Shown here piece by piece: positions 12,020 through 26,138 of a stretch of 64,000 bases of DNA. The notes under the pieces are model-generated. The model was not told the DNA's origin, did not search any database, and worked only from the letters and a program-made list of their open reading frames with translations. The translations under genes and the position numbers were made by a program. Within the stretch, counting starts at the first letter, position 1, and each line of letters starts with the position of its first letter. Origin of the DNA: Syngnathus acus (lineage: Eukaryota; Chordata; Actinopteri; Syngnathiformes; Syngnathidae); the NCBI RefSeq assembly GCF_901709675.1, contig NC_051091.1, positions 3,694,967 through 3,758,966 of the forward strand, given 5' to 3'.

Positions 12020-12198
12020 AAATCAGATGAGTAAAAACTGGTCAAATATTTAAAAAAAAGAAGAAATTATTAAAAGTGAAGACAATTTGCAATTCTAGAA
12101 ATGACACACGAATTTGATGCACAATTTGTCTTCGCGGGCCACCTAAAATGATGTGGCGGGCCGTATCTGGCCCCCGGGCCTTGAGTTTGACACATGTG
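12020..12198. mobile_element. hAT-like element fragment, terminal part
   Basis: The end of this fragment contains GCGGGCC pairs, CTGGCCCCCGGGCCTTGAG and GAGTTTGACACATGTG. This is the common end of Charlie-like hAT elements in vertebrates, whose inverted terminus is CAG-x-GGTGTCAAACTC. The AT-rich part before it (from about 12020) belongs to the same repeat in my memory of fish genomes. No opposite end or transposase is present, so it is a truncated relic. Confidence 0.6.
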
Positions 12199-12739
12199 AT
12201 TTAGAAGCTCAACACTGCTTTACAAATAGTTATTATGAAATCAGTGGACATCGTATTGACATTGATGCATTGTATGTTCAATGGTTTATTCAAAGTGGAC
12301 CATAGTATGTTTATTTGATAGATGACGGGTCTAAATGGTGACTGCACCATTAGGTTAGTGATTGGTTAGCATGATTGTTTGACGCAAAAGCAGGAAGTAG
12401 TTCTGTTTTTGATCTCACGAAATCAGATGCCCGCTAGTGATGTGAATGAGAACTTGAACATCATCAAAAGGATTATTAGATGACGAACCGAAAAGCCAAT
12501 TGTTGGGAAAACGGAAGGATTTTAACTGGTCTAAAAAAAATTGGTGTACCGAACTCTACAATAGCAACATAAGGCTGCCAATGAGCACGTTGCTGTCCTC
12601 CCTACGTTTGCAGTTGTCTTATTTATATTCCGATCAGTTCTCCGCCACTCGGTTGTTCATACAGAATAGTGAGGTGTAACATTGGCGACCCACTTCTGCA
12701 GTGAAATGGCCGTAAAAGGGGCTATTGATTTTAGCATGA

Positions 12740-13095
12740 ATTAATATGATGGTGATGTGTGAAGTTCATTAACGAGCCACCGCAGACAGTATCAAGAGTG
12801 CTTAGAGAAATTAATGGAATATCTTACTTAATGTAAATATTCATGAGCTCTCATCTTTTTATCTCCACAGTGTGAAACGTGATGAGAGCCTGTCCATTAG
12901 AGGACCTTGAGCCCATTGTTGGGATTGGTCACATTTCTATGGAGGGGTATCAATACATATGAGCATAACCTTACAACAAAGCCATTCCCATTGATTTCAA
13001 ATCTGGGCTGAGAGAGAGCAAATTGTGAAGCAAAGTCCTCTTCACAGGTTTGTGGGCTTAATGGGTCCACCGTTGTCCATTAGCATCTCGTTGTC
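12740..13095. promoter_or_regulatory. Enhancer-like unique block upstream of foxp1
   Basis: A 350 bp unique stretch with mixed composition, containing AATATTCATGAGCTC, ATTAATGGAAT and TGTAAATATT (a forkhead-like TGTAAATA core). It lacks repeats and open frames. It resembles conserved non-coding elements by texture only; cross-species alignment would decide. Confidence 0.25.
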
Positions 13096-13788
13096 CAGTT
13101 CCTCTTAAAATGTAAAAACACAAAAAAAAAAAAAAAAAAACACAATGGTTGAGCTGTATTTTCTGAAAAAAAAATATTTGGATCACCAAATAAGCAAAGA
13201 ATGTTTTGCACACGCCGGTTATACATATTTTACATTTTAATGTGCCGTATTAACAACATCTTAATGTGTTCCTTTGATTGATATTTGTAATTTATTTGTC
13301 TAACAGAGCATTCAACTAAGCCACCTAGGGGGGATAATTATCTCGACAATAATTTGTTCCGTTCCCTAAATTTCGATGTCGGAATGTGTGATGACTTCTG
13401 ACGCAAGCTCCCCTTGTTTATCCTCACCGTGTGTTACCTGCTCCCCTACCGATCTAAATGGCAACTTTGCAGCCTGTTGCGGTTTGAAATTGAGGCAATT
13501 ATCTTTCTCTTATTAGCTCTTCCGCTGTTGTCTTTACAGGGCACAGAGAAGAGGTGTGCCCACCCTCGCTATTAGGATCTAGTTGTTGCGCGTTTGTTCC
13601 AAGCAAATACCAATTTGCTGTCGTCGAAAATGATGGAACACGTTTGGAGCTTGAAATTAATTCATTTCATTTGTCACCACTTGCAATTGATTGATGATTC
13701 AACTGGTGATGTGTTAATTGACGTGTAATTTATCACAATAATTGGAGGGTATTTGAGTTGAAATGAGCCAGCCTTTGTTATTGTTTGA

Positions 13789-13822
<34 letters not shown>
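13789..13822. repeat. (CTGT)n tetranucleotide repeat
   Basis: About eight uninterrupted CTGT units following TTTGAT. Confidence 0.9.
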
Positions 13823-13899
13823 CTTCCGTCCAACCCGTTTCGATGCTCGTTGGTGGGTTTTTTACTCAAAGGTCTATTTTCGATGAATACCAACTCTTG

Positions 13900-16800
13900 G
13901 TCGCAGTTTTGACTGTCAAATGTTTGACAAAACAGGGAGGGTTTGGGGTTGTGAGATTTTTTTTTCTCCTCTATCCGCCTCCATATTTGGTTACGCTTTA
14001 ATGCTTTTATTCAAATGCACCTGATATCTTACCCCACAGTGACATTTAAGTTTTCCATAAAAATACAATTTTGTTTCCTTCAGCTTTTTTCCTTTTTCTC
14101 GGGTTGAGTGCTCAGTTGGGAAAGACTTGTGCAAACACACCAGCCGCGTCAAATGCATCGCACACTGGCACGTCACATTAACCACAAGGGGTTGTGTTTT
14201 TCCATCAGAAAGATGTTTTCCATATCAAATTACCAACACAATTTTTAATTTGTGCAGTTATAATCGGGTTGAAATGAAAGGATTTGTAAAAAGTTGATGT
14301 TTAACTTCACAGGAGGATAAACCCAATTACCTAAAAAGAAAACACACAAGCTTCTGCAAATAGAGTAAAGGAAAGAATTTGTTGGTTGCGTTGACAATTA
14401 AGCCTTAACCTTATTTTTCCATTTCTTTGGTCTAGGCTGCATTCAGTGTTTTGCCAACGCTGGAAGAGAAGATTGCGTTGACTAAGCAAGCTCTTCAATA
14501 AGGTAAGCAATGTTCCCAAATTCAGGGACTACACTGGGGCTGGCATTTGAGTGATAGGCGTACTGTACGTAATGCATAACTGCATGCAATAACATTTGAA
14601 AATAATGATAGTGTTTTGATTAAAAGAAAAATATTACAAGTGAAAATAAACAATTTGGGCTTAAAAGATTGTGTGCACATTTTGGAGCTCAGTTTAATTT
14701 ACTCTGTTGCCTTTACTGGCTGCTTTAAAATGTAATTTCTTTATATCAGCATCAAACGGAACTGTTCATGTATTAGTATTTGGCTTGCTAAGATTCTAAT
14801 TCGGTGGCATTTACTGCCGTCTGTTTTTCAATGCATTTATAAGACTTTGATTCGACAAAGCTCTTTAATCGTTTACGCCTAGGTTGGAACATAATAAACA
14901 ACTGTAGCAAAAGTGCCTCGTGGGGGTAATTCTGGCAACAAAGTGAACCGCTTCTGTCACTTGCAGTGTTGTTGCTGCGCTTTAAGTACCTTCATCTATT
15001 CTCTCAGCATTGCTGCCATTGTGTAAAAAATAAAACAGCAAAGCAAATGCGAGGCCCTTTGCAAGTTGGAAGGATCGCCTTACAAATATTGTATGATGTG
15101 TTGAACAACAGCTAGCCTGCTGTCTGCTATTGTTGCTTTGGCTCAGCTGTCTTTGCATGTATTTTCCATTTGCGTGTTCAACCAAAAAAAAAAATAATTC
15201 AGAAAGTTTACTCTTTTGACCTTCAACAATACGTTGATCAAAATACATTTCCAGTCCAAAAACAAACAAACAAAAAAAAAATCTGCTTCATTTCCTCCTA
15301 CATTACGTGGTGCTCTTGTATGTATTGGAAGGTAGAATGAATCACATTTTTGTTGTATAGATGGTCATCTCCAAGAAGATTTCCTTTTGGGAAGGAAAAT
15401 GCATTTGCTGAGGATCAATTTATTTTTCTATCACTATCAAAAAGACCATTTGCACTCCTGGTCTCACACCTTCTGTGTTGACTTGGACATGGGTAATATC
15501 AACCGGCTACCAGCAGCTGAACACATTTCTATGAGATGTACAGTATATTGTCTTAACTGCTAACTAATGCTTAAAATGTAGTAATAATGCAAATTGTGTC
15601 CTTAACAATCACTAGTTATGATAAACAGTGAAAGCAATCATACAAGGCTGAATACTTTTTTCTTTCGGATTTGAATGAGTTCTGGCATTGCAGGTATTCT
15701 TTAGTATTGTATTATTGTTGTATACACAACAAAATAATTTAAGTGTAAATCTCCAGGTAGAGTTTTGAATGAGGAGATATCAGCCCAAAGATATAAACAA
15801 ACATTTTATCATGTGTGGAACAAAAATAAAATGGATTAAAACCAGTCAACATTTTACAAAATGGTTATTTTTGTTTTTATCGAAAGGTGTTGTAATGTAT
15901 TTGACATTAATGACGAAATACCTTTTTTTTACCGAACCAAAATTAAATGCAGAATGTAGTCTGAGTGTGACTAACAGGGAAATGTACATACAATGTGAAT
16001 TACTATTTAATCACATAAAATGGATTTGGATCATTTGAAAACAACAAATCTTGAGTTTATTTCCAAAACAATCTCCGTGGCTGGCTAGAAAAACACAAAG
16101 CCAGCATTGCAACAAAAACTGGAATGACAAACACCATGAGCTGAAACGTGTTAGGGTTGACAAATTATTTTGATCGGATGATTATGTTGGTATGTAGATT
16201 AGAATCATTAAGTTTGTTAAAACCTTACACCTTTCCTTGACTCTGGAAAGTTTCCACATTCAGTTTTTGAAACTTTCCAAATGATGTGGAACCATTCTTG
16301 CTTAGTTAATTATCTAAAATGTAAAAATCTAGTTTCTGTTTCCAAAACCTTATAAAATAAAGAGCTAAAACCCTCTGCACTGATTAACCAGATTGCAAAG
16401 GTGACCCCCGAAACCTGTTCACTCTCACCCCCACCTTGCTTTCTCTCAATAAATATTCTCTTGAGGCATAAGTCAGACTGCTTTCAAGCACCTCTCTACC
16501 ACACAGGGTGCTGATGGCTTTCTCCGCTTGCAAGCGTAAAATGGACCAACTGTCTCACGTGTGGTTCTTGCATAAAAGGTAGAGTGTGCAAAACTCTATC
16601 AAAACGCTTCCATCAATCTTGTTGTTTACCCTCGCGTACGTATTCTAATACGCTTACCCCCCCTTTGTCAAAGCTGGCCACGGCCGATCCGAGAGGCCCT
16701 CGAGGGGAGACGTTTTCAGCTGTCACTTCGACAATAAGAAACAAATGTCACAGCTGGGCGAAAAAAAAACTGCCTGACTTTCTTACAGTACTTGGCCTTC

Positions 16801-17840
16801 CTTTGTGTTTGACTGCGGCTCCCCTGTGTAAGCACTCTCTATTGTGACATGTCCACTTTTGTGTTGCCACTTGTCTTTCTTGCTTTTTTTTTTTTTTTGC
16901 TCTGTCGTTGTTTGTCTCTATCTCTCTATTGATCTGTGTCCGTGGCCTGGTGTTAGCTATGTGGAGGTTGAATGATGGGTCTCTGCTCGCTGTGTTGTTT
17001 AGAAGGAGAAAGGATTGCTGTGCTGTTGAAGTCGCTGTTGCTTTTGCCACTATGCAGGCACAGCGCACCTCAACTGCACGTCATAGCCCAACTGAAGCTG
17101 TGTCTGTTCATCACGGTCATGCTTGCAGGATTGAAATGAAGCTTCATGAACAAAATCAATTGTCACGCTCGATTTGTTTTCTATTTATTTTATATTTTTT
17201 GCTTCGGATCCTTCCACCTGCTCTTTCTTGTTACAGACAAGAGCTTGATTCAACTCCAAAACAACTTTTTGGGTTTCAGTTTAGTTATAAACTTAAATTG
17301 TGCAAGGGAAATGCTGATAAAATATGACCAATCAGGTCCCATTGCTGTCTGTCTTTAGCAGCGCAATCCACTGAGGATACTCTGACTGGGGTTTTGGCAA
17401 AGAGGTCAGCAACCTTTTTCTGGCGGAGGAAATCGGGCTTCATCAGATGCATAGCCTTTCTTTTCCCCAGCTGGTGGAGGTAGATGGCAACCTCAGTTAA
17501 ATCCTAAAATCCTCACGTTTATGATATTTGCCCAGCATTATCTGTGCCTGTGGATGAATGGGAGCGCCGAAGATGTGGAATGTAGAAGGTCATACGCCGT
17601 GATTTACACAGCGTACAGCCCCACAATCCCTGGGAAAAGACTTGGTCTCGGATCAAACGGACATCATGCAATATGTTCATAACACTGACCTTTAGATTCA
17701 TTCATTTTACTTCTGCCCCTCAAATCGAGCACTATATGGATAACGTCGACATTTAGAAAATTCATGATGATAAATGTATTTTTGGCCCTGGTTTGGAGAG
17801 TGCATCTGGGTTAACTGTCATGTGAAATGTCCTTGTCTCG

Positions 17841-17875
<35 letters not shown>

Positions 17876-19190
17876 CTATGAAACAAGATCATAGTCACTG
17901 CCAAGTGTCACTCCAGTGTCCATCCAAACCGGCATTGAAACTGAACTGATACCTTCATCAGGTGAGTTCACCTAGGCCAAATGTCTGTCTGTAGCTAATT
18001 TAGGGATTTATATCTTTGTCTTGGTTCTTAAGCAAATGATCCTACTGTGTGCTGTTTGCTTTCAAAGACTAAAAATAAAGTTCTGTTGTTGTTACACGTG
18101 CCCTATGTGATAGGCAGATGAAATTGACCTTTATTTGATGTTAATGAACTCTGTGGAAGGCCTCAAGGTCACTTTCTGAGAAAGGCAGTTAACGCTCGTG
18201 AACATATTTTCAGCCAAAGATTTGTCAACACTGTAAAGGCATACAAAATCAAGTTCAGCAATTCACTTGCTCACATTTCTCAAGCGATGAAAAATTGGCC
18301 TGCGTTTTCATTTGTCAAATGTTATAATAAGAAGAGCCCACTGTTAGCCGTGGAGGTGCATTTGGACTTCAACTCCTTTTAATTAGAAGTGAGATATTAG
18401 CATTTGGTTGGGCTTTATGTGGGGTGAGGGGATCGGGCAGCGACTGTGCCTTCATTAGCCAGCTTCTCTGTGTAATGAGTGCCGTCATTAGCTGATGGAG
18501 AGGATTTGCTCGAGCTTTACCTTGAAAGGCACATCTTTTAAATACTTGCAAGGAATCCGGCATTTTAATGGATTTCTTAATGAATAGAATAAAGATGCTA
18601 CATGTTGAAAATTGGAGTGCCGATCGTGCGGATCAGCAGTGGTCGTCCAAGAAGGGGGGGATTGAAAAGCCCGTTGGGGGAAGAAAAATACAAGACAATT
18701 AGTTACTAAAAACAACATTAGAGATAATAATTAAAAAGTGATTTTTATTTTTGTGCAATTTCTGTGTGATTTGCAAGAGGCATCTAAGCTGTAGTGCTTG
18801 AATTGAAACACTCCGCATTTATTAAAGAGCACTCGCGGGATAAAGCTGACGGCACAAATGTCTACACTGAAGTGCATGTGGACTTTCTGCCGTCCTGACA
18901 GTCAGAGCTGGGGTGTTTTTTTTTACGATACGGAAGTCAGTCTAAGCCTTTGACGGTGACTCCATTCTAGAAATCATGCATGAAGTGATTTGTATTTTAT
19001 TGATGAGTTTTTGAAGTGGCAAGTGTGGGAAATTGGATCTTTGATCTCCTCGAGTTTGGGAAATATCTTCTGAGTGTGTTGAGCTCTCCAGGTAAAATAC
19101 CCCCATCCAGCCATACGCTCTCACGAGATGTCATTTAGGAGGAATATCCCCCTCCCCTTTCCCCCCCCCCCCCTCTTTCAAAACACTTCT
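13900..19190. other. Non-coding DNA upstream of foxp1
   Basis: No gene can be supported. It contains a 29-base poly(A) at 17844-17872, a poly(C) run at about 19161-19173, and long AT-rich stretches. Open frames here are short and lack recognisable domains. Confidence 0.4.
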
Positions 19191-19214
19191 GGTATTTGTT
19201 GTGGATGTTTTCCC

Positions 19215-19450
19215 TGACTGTAATTACCGTTGTTCATTAACAAAACTGGGTATTTGTTTTCGACTTCAACCAATCACTTTGATATGCTAATTACAATGTA
19301 ATTTAATTTGAGCCCCGTAATGATGATGCCGTTATTATGGACATAAATGATGCAGTTAAGCCGAGAGTAATCTCATTTGCATACTGTACATGCCAGTAAA
19401 TTAAGCCCTTTCCTGTGTTGCTTCAGCTTTAATTTTCCACTCCTTTTCAC
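19215..19450. promoter_or_regulatory. Enhancer-like block with octamer and TAATTA motifs
   Basis: TAATTA sites lie at 19221-19226 and 19288-19293, and the POU octamer ATTTGCAT is perfect at 19375-19382. The intervening sequence is unique and lacks open frames. A homeodomain-plus-octamer composition is common in developmental enhancers such as those around FOXP genes. Function is inferred from motifs alone. Confidence 0.32.
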
Positions 19451-22400
19451 ACGGCATCCCTCAGCCCCTGTGCCTAATAGCAGACCAGCTTGTTTGATGT
19501 CGACAGCTGCTTACCGCACTAAATCTACTCACAATATGTAGTCCATAAAGCCTCCTAAGTGCTCTTTTAAGAAGTTCCTATTAATAAGCTAGCAAGCTAT
19601 TCGTACTTGGTGCTGACAGAAAAGCTTGCTTTTGTCTCACACCATCTTTCATCCGCAGTTGATACGATCAACTTGTGTACTGTGCACAGGAAGGAAATTA
19701 GTTAGATGAGCTGAAACATTTAAATGTGATCAATGCACAAAATAAATGCAGAAAATAGAAATACTTTTTCACGGCACTGTACTTCCTGATGATTTCCGAG
19801 AGTGCCCTGGAGAAAGAGAATGCTTTATGGGCTTTTACTCTCGTATCACAATCGCCCTTTGCTGAGACTCCTCCAGCGTTATTTATATCATCAAGAATAT
19901 TATTATTATTTTTTTTTTGCTGGACAATTTTCTGTTCGTCTCTAATTGGCCGCATAAATCTAGTCAGTTGAGGGTGAGAAATGTTCCAGTGTCATCCAGT
20001 GTAATCTTCACCCTTATTTACCAATTCATTAAGATTCATTGATGCAGGCTCGCTGAGAGGAAATGACAACATAAATCAGGCCTCCAACATAATGACCCTA
20101 ATCAGTTGGGAATTGCACAAAATGTCATGATGAACTATGTCCTTGTGTTAGTGCCACTGTATATTGTCGTTTTGCTGCTTTATGAGTAGGACACATTCCC
20201 TTGACAAGGGCTGTATTTAAAAAAAGAAACATAAAATGGGGAGCACCAAAAAAAAAAAAACTATTAAAAGGCAGAAATCCATGTCAGGTCTTCTGATATG
20301 TTGTCCTTCACCCTACAACTGCCCTGACTTTCTTCCATTTAACCTCTTTGTCCATTTGCTGGGAAGTTGTGGCTTTTAAAATAATAACATGCTTCACAGG
20401 CTTAAATGAGCCTGGTGTATTGTTGAAGATGATTTGTGATTTCAGAAGCCAGCCGAGGTGTCAGAGAGTAATAAGCGCTCCCGTACCGATGAAGTGAGCA
20501 CAATTAGATGCCTAATTGAAAGTTATTGTGCCGCAATTGTTTTACGACACTGACAGTTAGTCAATCTTGTGGCTATCACGCCTTTGGTCTCCGAGCAGTG
20601 CGGCCTGTGATTGGGTGACACAAGATTTGGACTCAAGCAGCCAGGTGAGCTCAATACCAGTTGTTCACACTGCTAAATTCCTACTCAAACGCCAATTGCT
20701 CTTTAGCGTGATCATTTCAAGGGTGCTACTGGTATAAGAGGGCCTCAGAATCAAAAGAAGGAAAAAGAAAAAAAGATGAGGTGACTCATTGTCAGCTCAC
20801 ACAGAGGACATTGGTCCCAAAAGACAGTAGCTCTAATAATATTGTCCCTTCTTTACACGGGGACACAATATTAATTAGACAAGTTCGTCAAAGCTAACCT
20901 CGGTTTTCCCAAGAAAATGCGTTTGACATATTTCATCTCCACAAGTTTGCATCCCCACTCGCTTGGGAAGACTCCTTACATGACTCCTTGTCAAGATGAT
21001 TAGAACTATGACACCGTTTAAGTAATGTTAAAACAATAAGTAGCTTTATAGATCCCAAAGGATGGTGATGGACTGAAGGTATTTTTTTTTCCTTCTAATG
21101 GTGCCTTCAAGGTCTAATTGGTTACCTCAGATTGAGGGAAGAGGTCCGCGCATCTTTTATTTCATGATGTCTGTCCTCTTGCTGCCGTCTTGATGGGCAT
21201 GAGCCACACGCAAGCCAAATGATGAAAGTCAAATGAAGGAGAAAACGTGCGGGGAACATCTCCTGAAAGAAGCTCCAAATCCCAGAATTGCCATTCCATT
21301 CATGTACAAGCAGATACAAAGTCATTAAACTTTTCTATTTGCTTACTCCCACTCTGCCCTAGTTGTACTAAAAATACCATGGCCTGCCTTACTTTGCCAC
21401 ATGTCATCGTCTGGGCACAGTGGGCCTTTATGGTGAGCTGTTGTCGGCGTTAAGTGTTTTTTTTTTTTTTTTTTTCTTTTCTTGCTTAGCTTCTTATCTG
21501 GAGTATTCATAATGAAACTCTTTGTGACCTTGCGTAATGCAAATGTATCGTTATATTTGACGTGCATATTGTCATGCTATTGTAATTATTGTGCGACTTG
21601 CGACTTTATTTCAGCTTGATGACTCTCTCTGTGCTTATGTGTCACGTTTTAAATTTTTTTTTTTTTACAGTTGCTTGTTGTAAAACTAGCGTGGCTCATA
21701 TTTACCAGAGACAAATTCCTTGTGTTTTTCACATACTAAAGATGATTCTGATTCTCTGCTCTGCAGTTCTGTGCATCAAAGATTCATTGTCGTACCAAAT
21801 AATCTTTTCCCCATGTCATGTGCTTATTTTATTGCACCACTAGTATTTGACATTATAACTGTGGGTTTTCTATAAAATGTGTGAGTTTTTTTTTTTTTTT
21901 GTGTATGTATTTTTCCAACCGCATCTCGTGATGTTGTCAGTATCAAACTCGGGAGTCATTCGACACACAGGACCTATTGTCGTTTCCTTGAACCAACTGT
22001 AGTTACTGAATAATTCAAATAAGTAAATGTTTAACATGTTTTTGCAAGTTCCTGCTGTTGTGTTGTGAGGAGCCACTGCGCGACATATGCACGCTGGGAG
22101 AAACACTCGCGTACTTTGCTTTGACGATGGCAGGAGCTCACCTTGTTGACTGCCCACCGCAACGTGGCTTTTTCTCAAATACCGTCTTGCTAAGCAGGTG
22201 CGACACGCCATTGTATTGAGTCTTCAAATGTCAGAAGAACGGCCATTTGTTTATCTTGACTTGTGCCTCGCTGTTTATTCTAGCCCAAGCTGCATCTGCA
22301 TCAACAATGATTCCCTAAAGATACGCCCCCACATATCTGGACCTGTTTACACTCTGCCTGCCCCCGAAAGCCTGGGAGGATATCGGCTGATCATTCTACC

Positions 22401-24558
22401 TGGTTAATATTGAATGTTGCTTGCAAAAGAGAGCTGTTTGTTCAAAAAAACAAAAGCTGCTTCTCTTGTTTACTGTCGCCATAACAACACGTTTGTTTTG
22501 AAGTTAAATCGTTGAAGTGGTGCGACAATGATTGCTAAATATTGGTCAGTTCTCAAATCACAGCAGATTTTTCACTCTGAGTTGTCCATAATTTGTTTTG
22601 TGTTACATCTGCAGACTTTTCCCAAGAATCTGAAGCCAAAATACAGCAAAACATGAAGTTGTTCAAAAGCCTTGAGAAAGATTCTGTTGTCGTACGGATT
22701 GTTGTGTTGTCTAGACGAGCAAGCGAGCTGAACCCAAAGAACTCTAAAGTGAATGACTCCCCTTTGTCCCCTCCTTTGTGTGTCCTTATCTCACTCAAGA
22801 ATTGTGCTCTTGTTGTGTGCTTGTGTAAACAGGGCTTGTGTGAGAACTGGTTGAATTGTAGCAGATGGCTGCTTGGGCTTGACTGTCATGAGCATTAAGG
22901 AAAAACACAACATGGAGAAGGGTCAAAGCACAGCTGTGCAAGTCGAGCCTACCTTGAGTGGACTGCGGTCTTGCTTGAGCAGCCACAAACCAGGATTTGG
23001 TTTCTAGAAAAATGTTTTTGGGGGAGGAAGAAGCAGCAGCAAGGTGAATGAGCTCCGGACACGTTCTCTTAACCTTCAGCTAGGAGACGGAGGTGACACA
23101 TTTTTTTTGTATGATACTTGTCTTTTAGTGAGCTTGTCGAAAATTCGGATTTCTAATTCAAGAGCTCCAGATTTCCATTTGTGGGTTGAACCACTCTTGC
23201 TAAAATTATTTCATTTAAATTTTGTTGCAAATTACTTTTTTTGCCATGTACAAGGGATCATTGATCTAGTCATCATTGCAATGTCACAGTTCATCTAATT
23301 ATTTGAAGAAAAAAAAAAATGCTTGACACTCTTGTGCTTCATTTGCCGCATTCCGCTAAACCTAGAAGTTGTAACTCATGAACCGGATATTATATCATGA
23401 CGCACAGAGTCTGAATATCATCATATTAGCTGGTTAAATTTGTGATGAAACATCGTATTTAGAAGCAAATCTTTCTTTCTGCTCTCATGCAACATTTTGA
23501 CAGTGGCAATGGATACTGTCGGAAAACACAGCACAGACCTGACGATGAAATGATCCAAACTTGTAACGTTAGACAGAAGTTTTCTCTGGGAAACCTTGCG
23601 CGAGGTGAATATGTCACTTTTGTTTTTACAATGTGAATATGAAACCATATAACAGCGGTTAGAGATAGCAATACCTGCTAACAGCAAAATAACTCAAGTT
23701 TTGCCAAACTTGTATTATTCCAAAACTAATACCCCTTGGAAAGTCTTTAATAGTATATGATAACATGTTTACATATATTTACAAAAAGCTCAAAGGTTAA
23801 CTAAATAAACATCGCTCGCCATAATTTCAACCCTGCAGATCTGGTTTTATGATTGTTCTGTATGCACATAGTATGTTTGTTTTTGGAGTAGGAACTCCCA
23901 TGTTCTTTACCTCAGTGAGTGCAGCACTATATATTTTCTGGACACCTGACCTATAATTACGGCTGCCCGGCAAGATTAGAAGCATATGAGTTTAATGGGA
24001 ACATCTAAAAAGCACACAAAACATGGCCGTCCCTTGAGTTAAGTGAAAATAAATATATCATATGAAGAAAAATGCAGGGCAGAGTTACTGGAGCTCCCTG
24101 ATGTGGCGTCGCTTTCTTGGCGTCGACTTGATATTTTGGATGCATCTGTGATTTCGTTTCATCTCTAATTTTGTTGTATCTGATATTGCAACCTTAAATT
24201 ATTCAATGATAAAATTAATGCCAGTTGATGGGTACTATTTGTCAATGAAACAAAATTATATAGGCAGCCATTTTAGCGGTGCCTTCGTCACTTCATTCAC
24301 TTTACGTGAATGCCTGTTTTGATTTAGTGGCTCGTGGAGAAGAAACTGTTTGCAGTGGCCTGCAGATGGAGTTGTTAGTCGATGTGTCCCATGCCACGGT
24401 ATTCCTTTTTGCCTGCTGCCTGTTTAGAAAATCCCATTATGGAGGGAGTCAATGCCAGACTGGAGGGGTTAGTTGGGTCAACATCTGTCTAGAGAGGGAG
24501 TAGCCTGGAGAACAGGGCCTGTAGGCTGGGCTGGTTGGGGCTGTTCAGACAGGCCTCT

Positions 24559-24560
<2 letters not shown>
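19451..24560. other. Non-coding DNA upstream of foxp1
   Basis: No supported gene. Poly(T) runs occur at 21459-21475 and 21886-21900. Around 21720-21760 the sequence CACATACTAAAGATGATTCTGATTC resembles the 3' tail of a fish retroposon, but too little is left to classify. The block at 20440-20600 is unique and may be another conserved element. Confidence 0.35.

Positions 24561-24596
<36 letters not shown>
24561..24596. repeat. (GT)18 microsatellite
   Basis: Thirty-six bases of perfect GT. Confidence 0.97.
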
Positions 24597-24598
<2 letters not shown>

Positions 24599-24929
24599 AG
24601 GCCACAGTGTCAGATGACTCTCTTGGCTAGGTTGGGCTGTGTAGTATCATGCAGCCATACTGTATTTAATTTATGTTGGGTTGTAAGTTCACAGTGAGCG
24701 CTTCCTGAAAATCACGACCTCAATAGAAACCTGCTGTTTATTTTCCTTGAAATATTTCTACGTTGAGATGATTATCTCACCTATGCTTTTCACATTTTCC
24801 CTTTGACAAGTTGTCAACTTCAATTTCCTGTCTGTCAGCCTGAGTGTCGAGGTATGTCCGTATCTTGTTTCCGTCCGCACCTCCAGAGAGGCTCGATCCG
24901 TCCGAGCCACCGAGTAGATATTAACGTAC

Positions 24930-25130
24930 GTCGGCCACCCCCATTAGACGCCTTAAACGCAAGCCCATCAATCTGTATTTAGTTCCATTTTCTCTGGCTT
25001 TCATGATGAGGCCCTGTGTTTTAAAGGCAATTATTCCGTTTCAAATAAATAATTAATCGGGCAAGTAGATTAGCTTCTGCCTGACTTGGCCAGCTTCATT
25101 AACCCGGAATTGGGAGGCTCGGTGAGTTGC
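24930..25130. promoter_or_regulatory. Enhancer-like unique block near foxp1 exon 1
   Basis: A unique block about 0.9 kb upstream of the first coding exon, with CCATCAATCTG, GGCAATTATTCC and a TAATTA palindrome at 25050-25055. No repeats or open frames. It may be an intronic or proximal enhancer; conservation must be checked. Confidence 0.27.
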
Positions 25131-25979
25131 ACCAGTGTGGCGAGCAAGCCATGCGCAGCAGCTGTAAATCACCCTCCTGCTTAAAAATAGAGGCGCTGAT
25201 ACACACCAGTGTCATGAGGACGCATCCCTTGGGAGAAATGGCTGCATCATCTACTGTATGTGACTATCCAGACACGGACCATTACAGCTAAAATGTTGGC
25301 ACGTAGCTGAGTATGCATTCTTGGTTACCGATTTGACTTAAACCATGAAACAAAATGTATTTGTTGCTCTCAACATTCTTCCCAATCATCCCATTGGGAT
25401 TATTTCGATTCCAAACTGCATTTTGGTGTTAATTAAACAGCCCTGGAGAATTGCGCTGTTTTCGCTCAACCACGCATTGGATGTTTCTCATAGAGCTCGT
25501 TTGGCACGCCTCACGTCGTCGCTCGCCCTGGTTCCCATTAAAAGGCCATTGAGCAGCGGTTCTTCTGGGAGCTATGCGAGTAAATATACCCATTTCCATA
25601 GGACGTGTTTTCTGTTTTGTTTTGGAGGGCCGGTGTTTTCTTGGGCTCCCCTGCTTTAACTCAACCAGGCTGGGTTCCTCTCCGAAGAGCAACCATATTT
25701 ATACTTCATGATGGCGAACACAAACACAACCCCAGTTTGACTCCATATTTCCCATACCAGTGCTAGAAGAGCAAACAAGATACAGGCAAGCAAAGACCAA
25801 AGAGGAGATGTGCAATAAAAGTGAAATTCTAAAGGAAGGATATGACAGATGTTTATATTTTGTCCTGGAGTTGTAACACAACCTGATTGCTGTGTTTTAA
25901 CAGCTGTTTGACCTTGTCTCTCTCTCTCTCTCTCCCTCGCCCTCCCTGTCCCTGTTTTCTCTCGGCAAGTTTTTAAGTC

Positions 25980-26138
25980 ATGATGCAAGAATCTGGGACA
26001 GCGACAACAAGTAATGGAGCATTTAATCAAAATGGAGGCGCGAGCACAGAGAGCGATTCCAAGGAAGGACAAGGCAAGAGCGCCACGCCGTCGGCGGAAG
26101 TGACTGCAGCCGATCTCGCGCATCTCCGACAGCACCAG
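25980..26138 (+). CDS. foxp1: foxp1 coding exon 1 (start codon, residues 1-53)
   Basis: This exon starts MMQESGTATTSNGAFNQNGG and ends AADLAHLRQHQ, 53 codons ending in phase 0 at CAG|GTAGGG. MMQES is the shared start of FOXP1, FOXP2 and FOXP4, and AADLAH is FOXP1-like. The exon probably begins at 25970, after a long pyrimidine tract (about 25916-25960) and CAAG, leaving ten bases of 5' UTR (TTTTTAAGTC) before tandem ATG ATG. The leading intron and any untranslated exons lie upstream. The serine-, threonine- and glycine-rich middle (residues 9-40) is the fast-evolving part of the family and differs from the mammalian version. Confidence 0.95.

Noticed and set aside
17844-17872. 29-base poly(A), considered as the tail of a processed pseudogene or SINE
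   Set aside because: No gene-like or SINE-like sequence is recognisable upstream, and no target-site duplication was seen.
25656-26135. 159-codon minus-strand frame over foxp1 exon 1
   Set aside because: Antisense shadow of the coding exon and its pyrimidine tract (an Arg-Glu repeat from the TC run).
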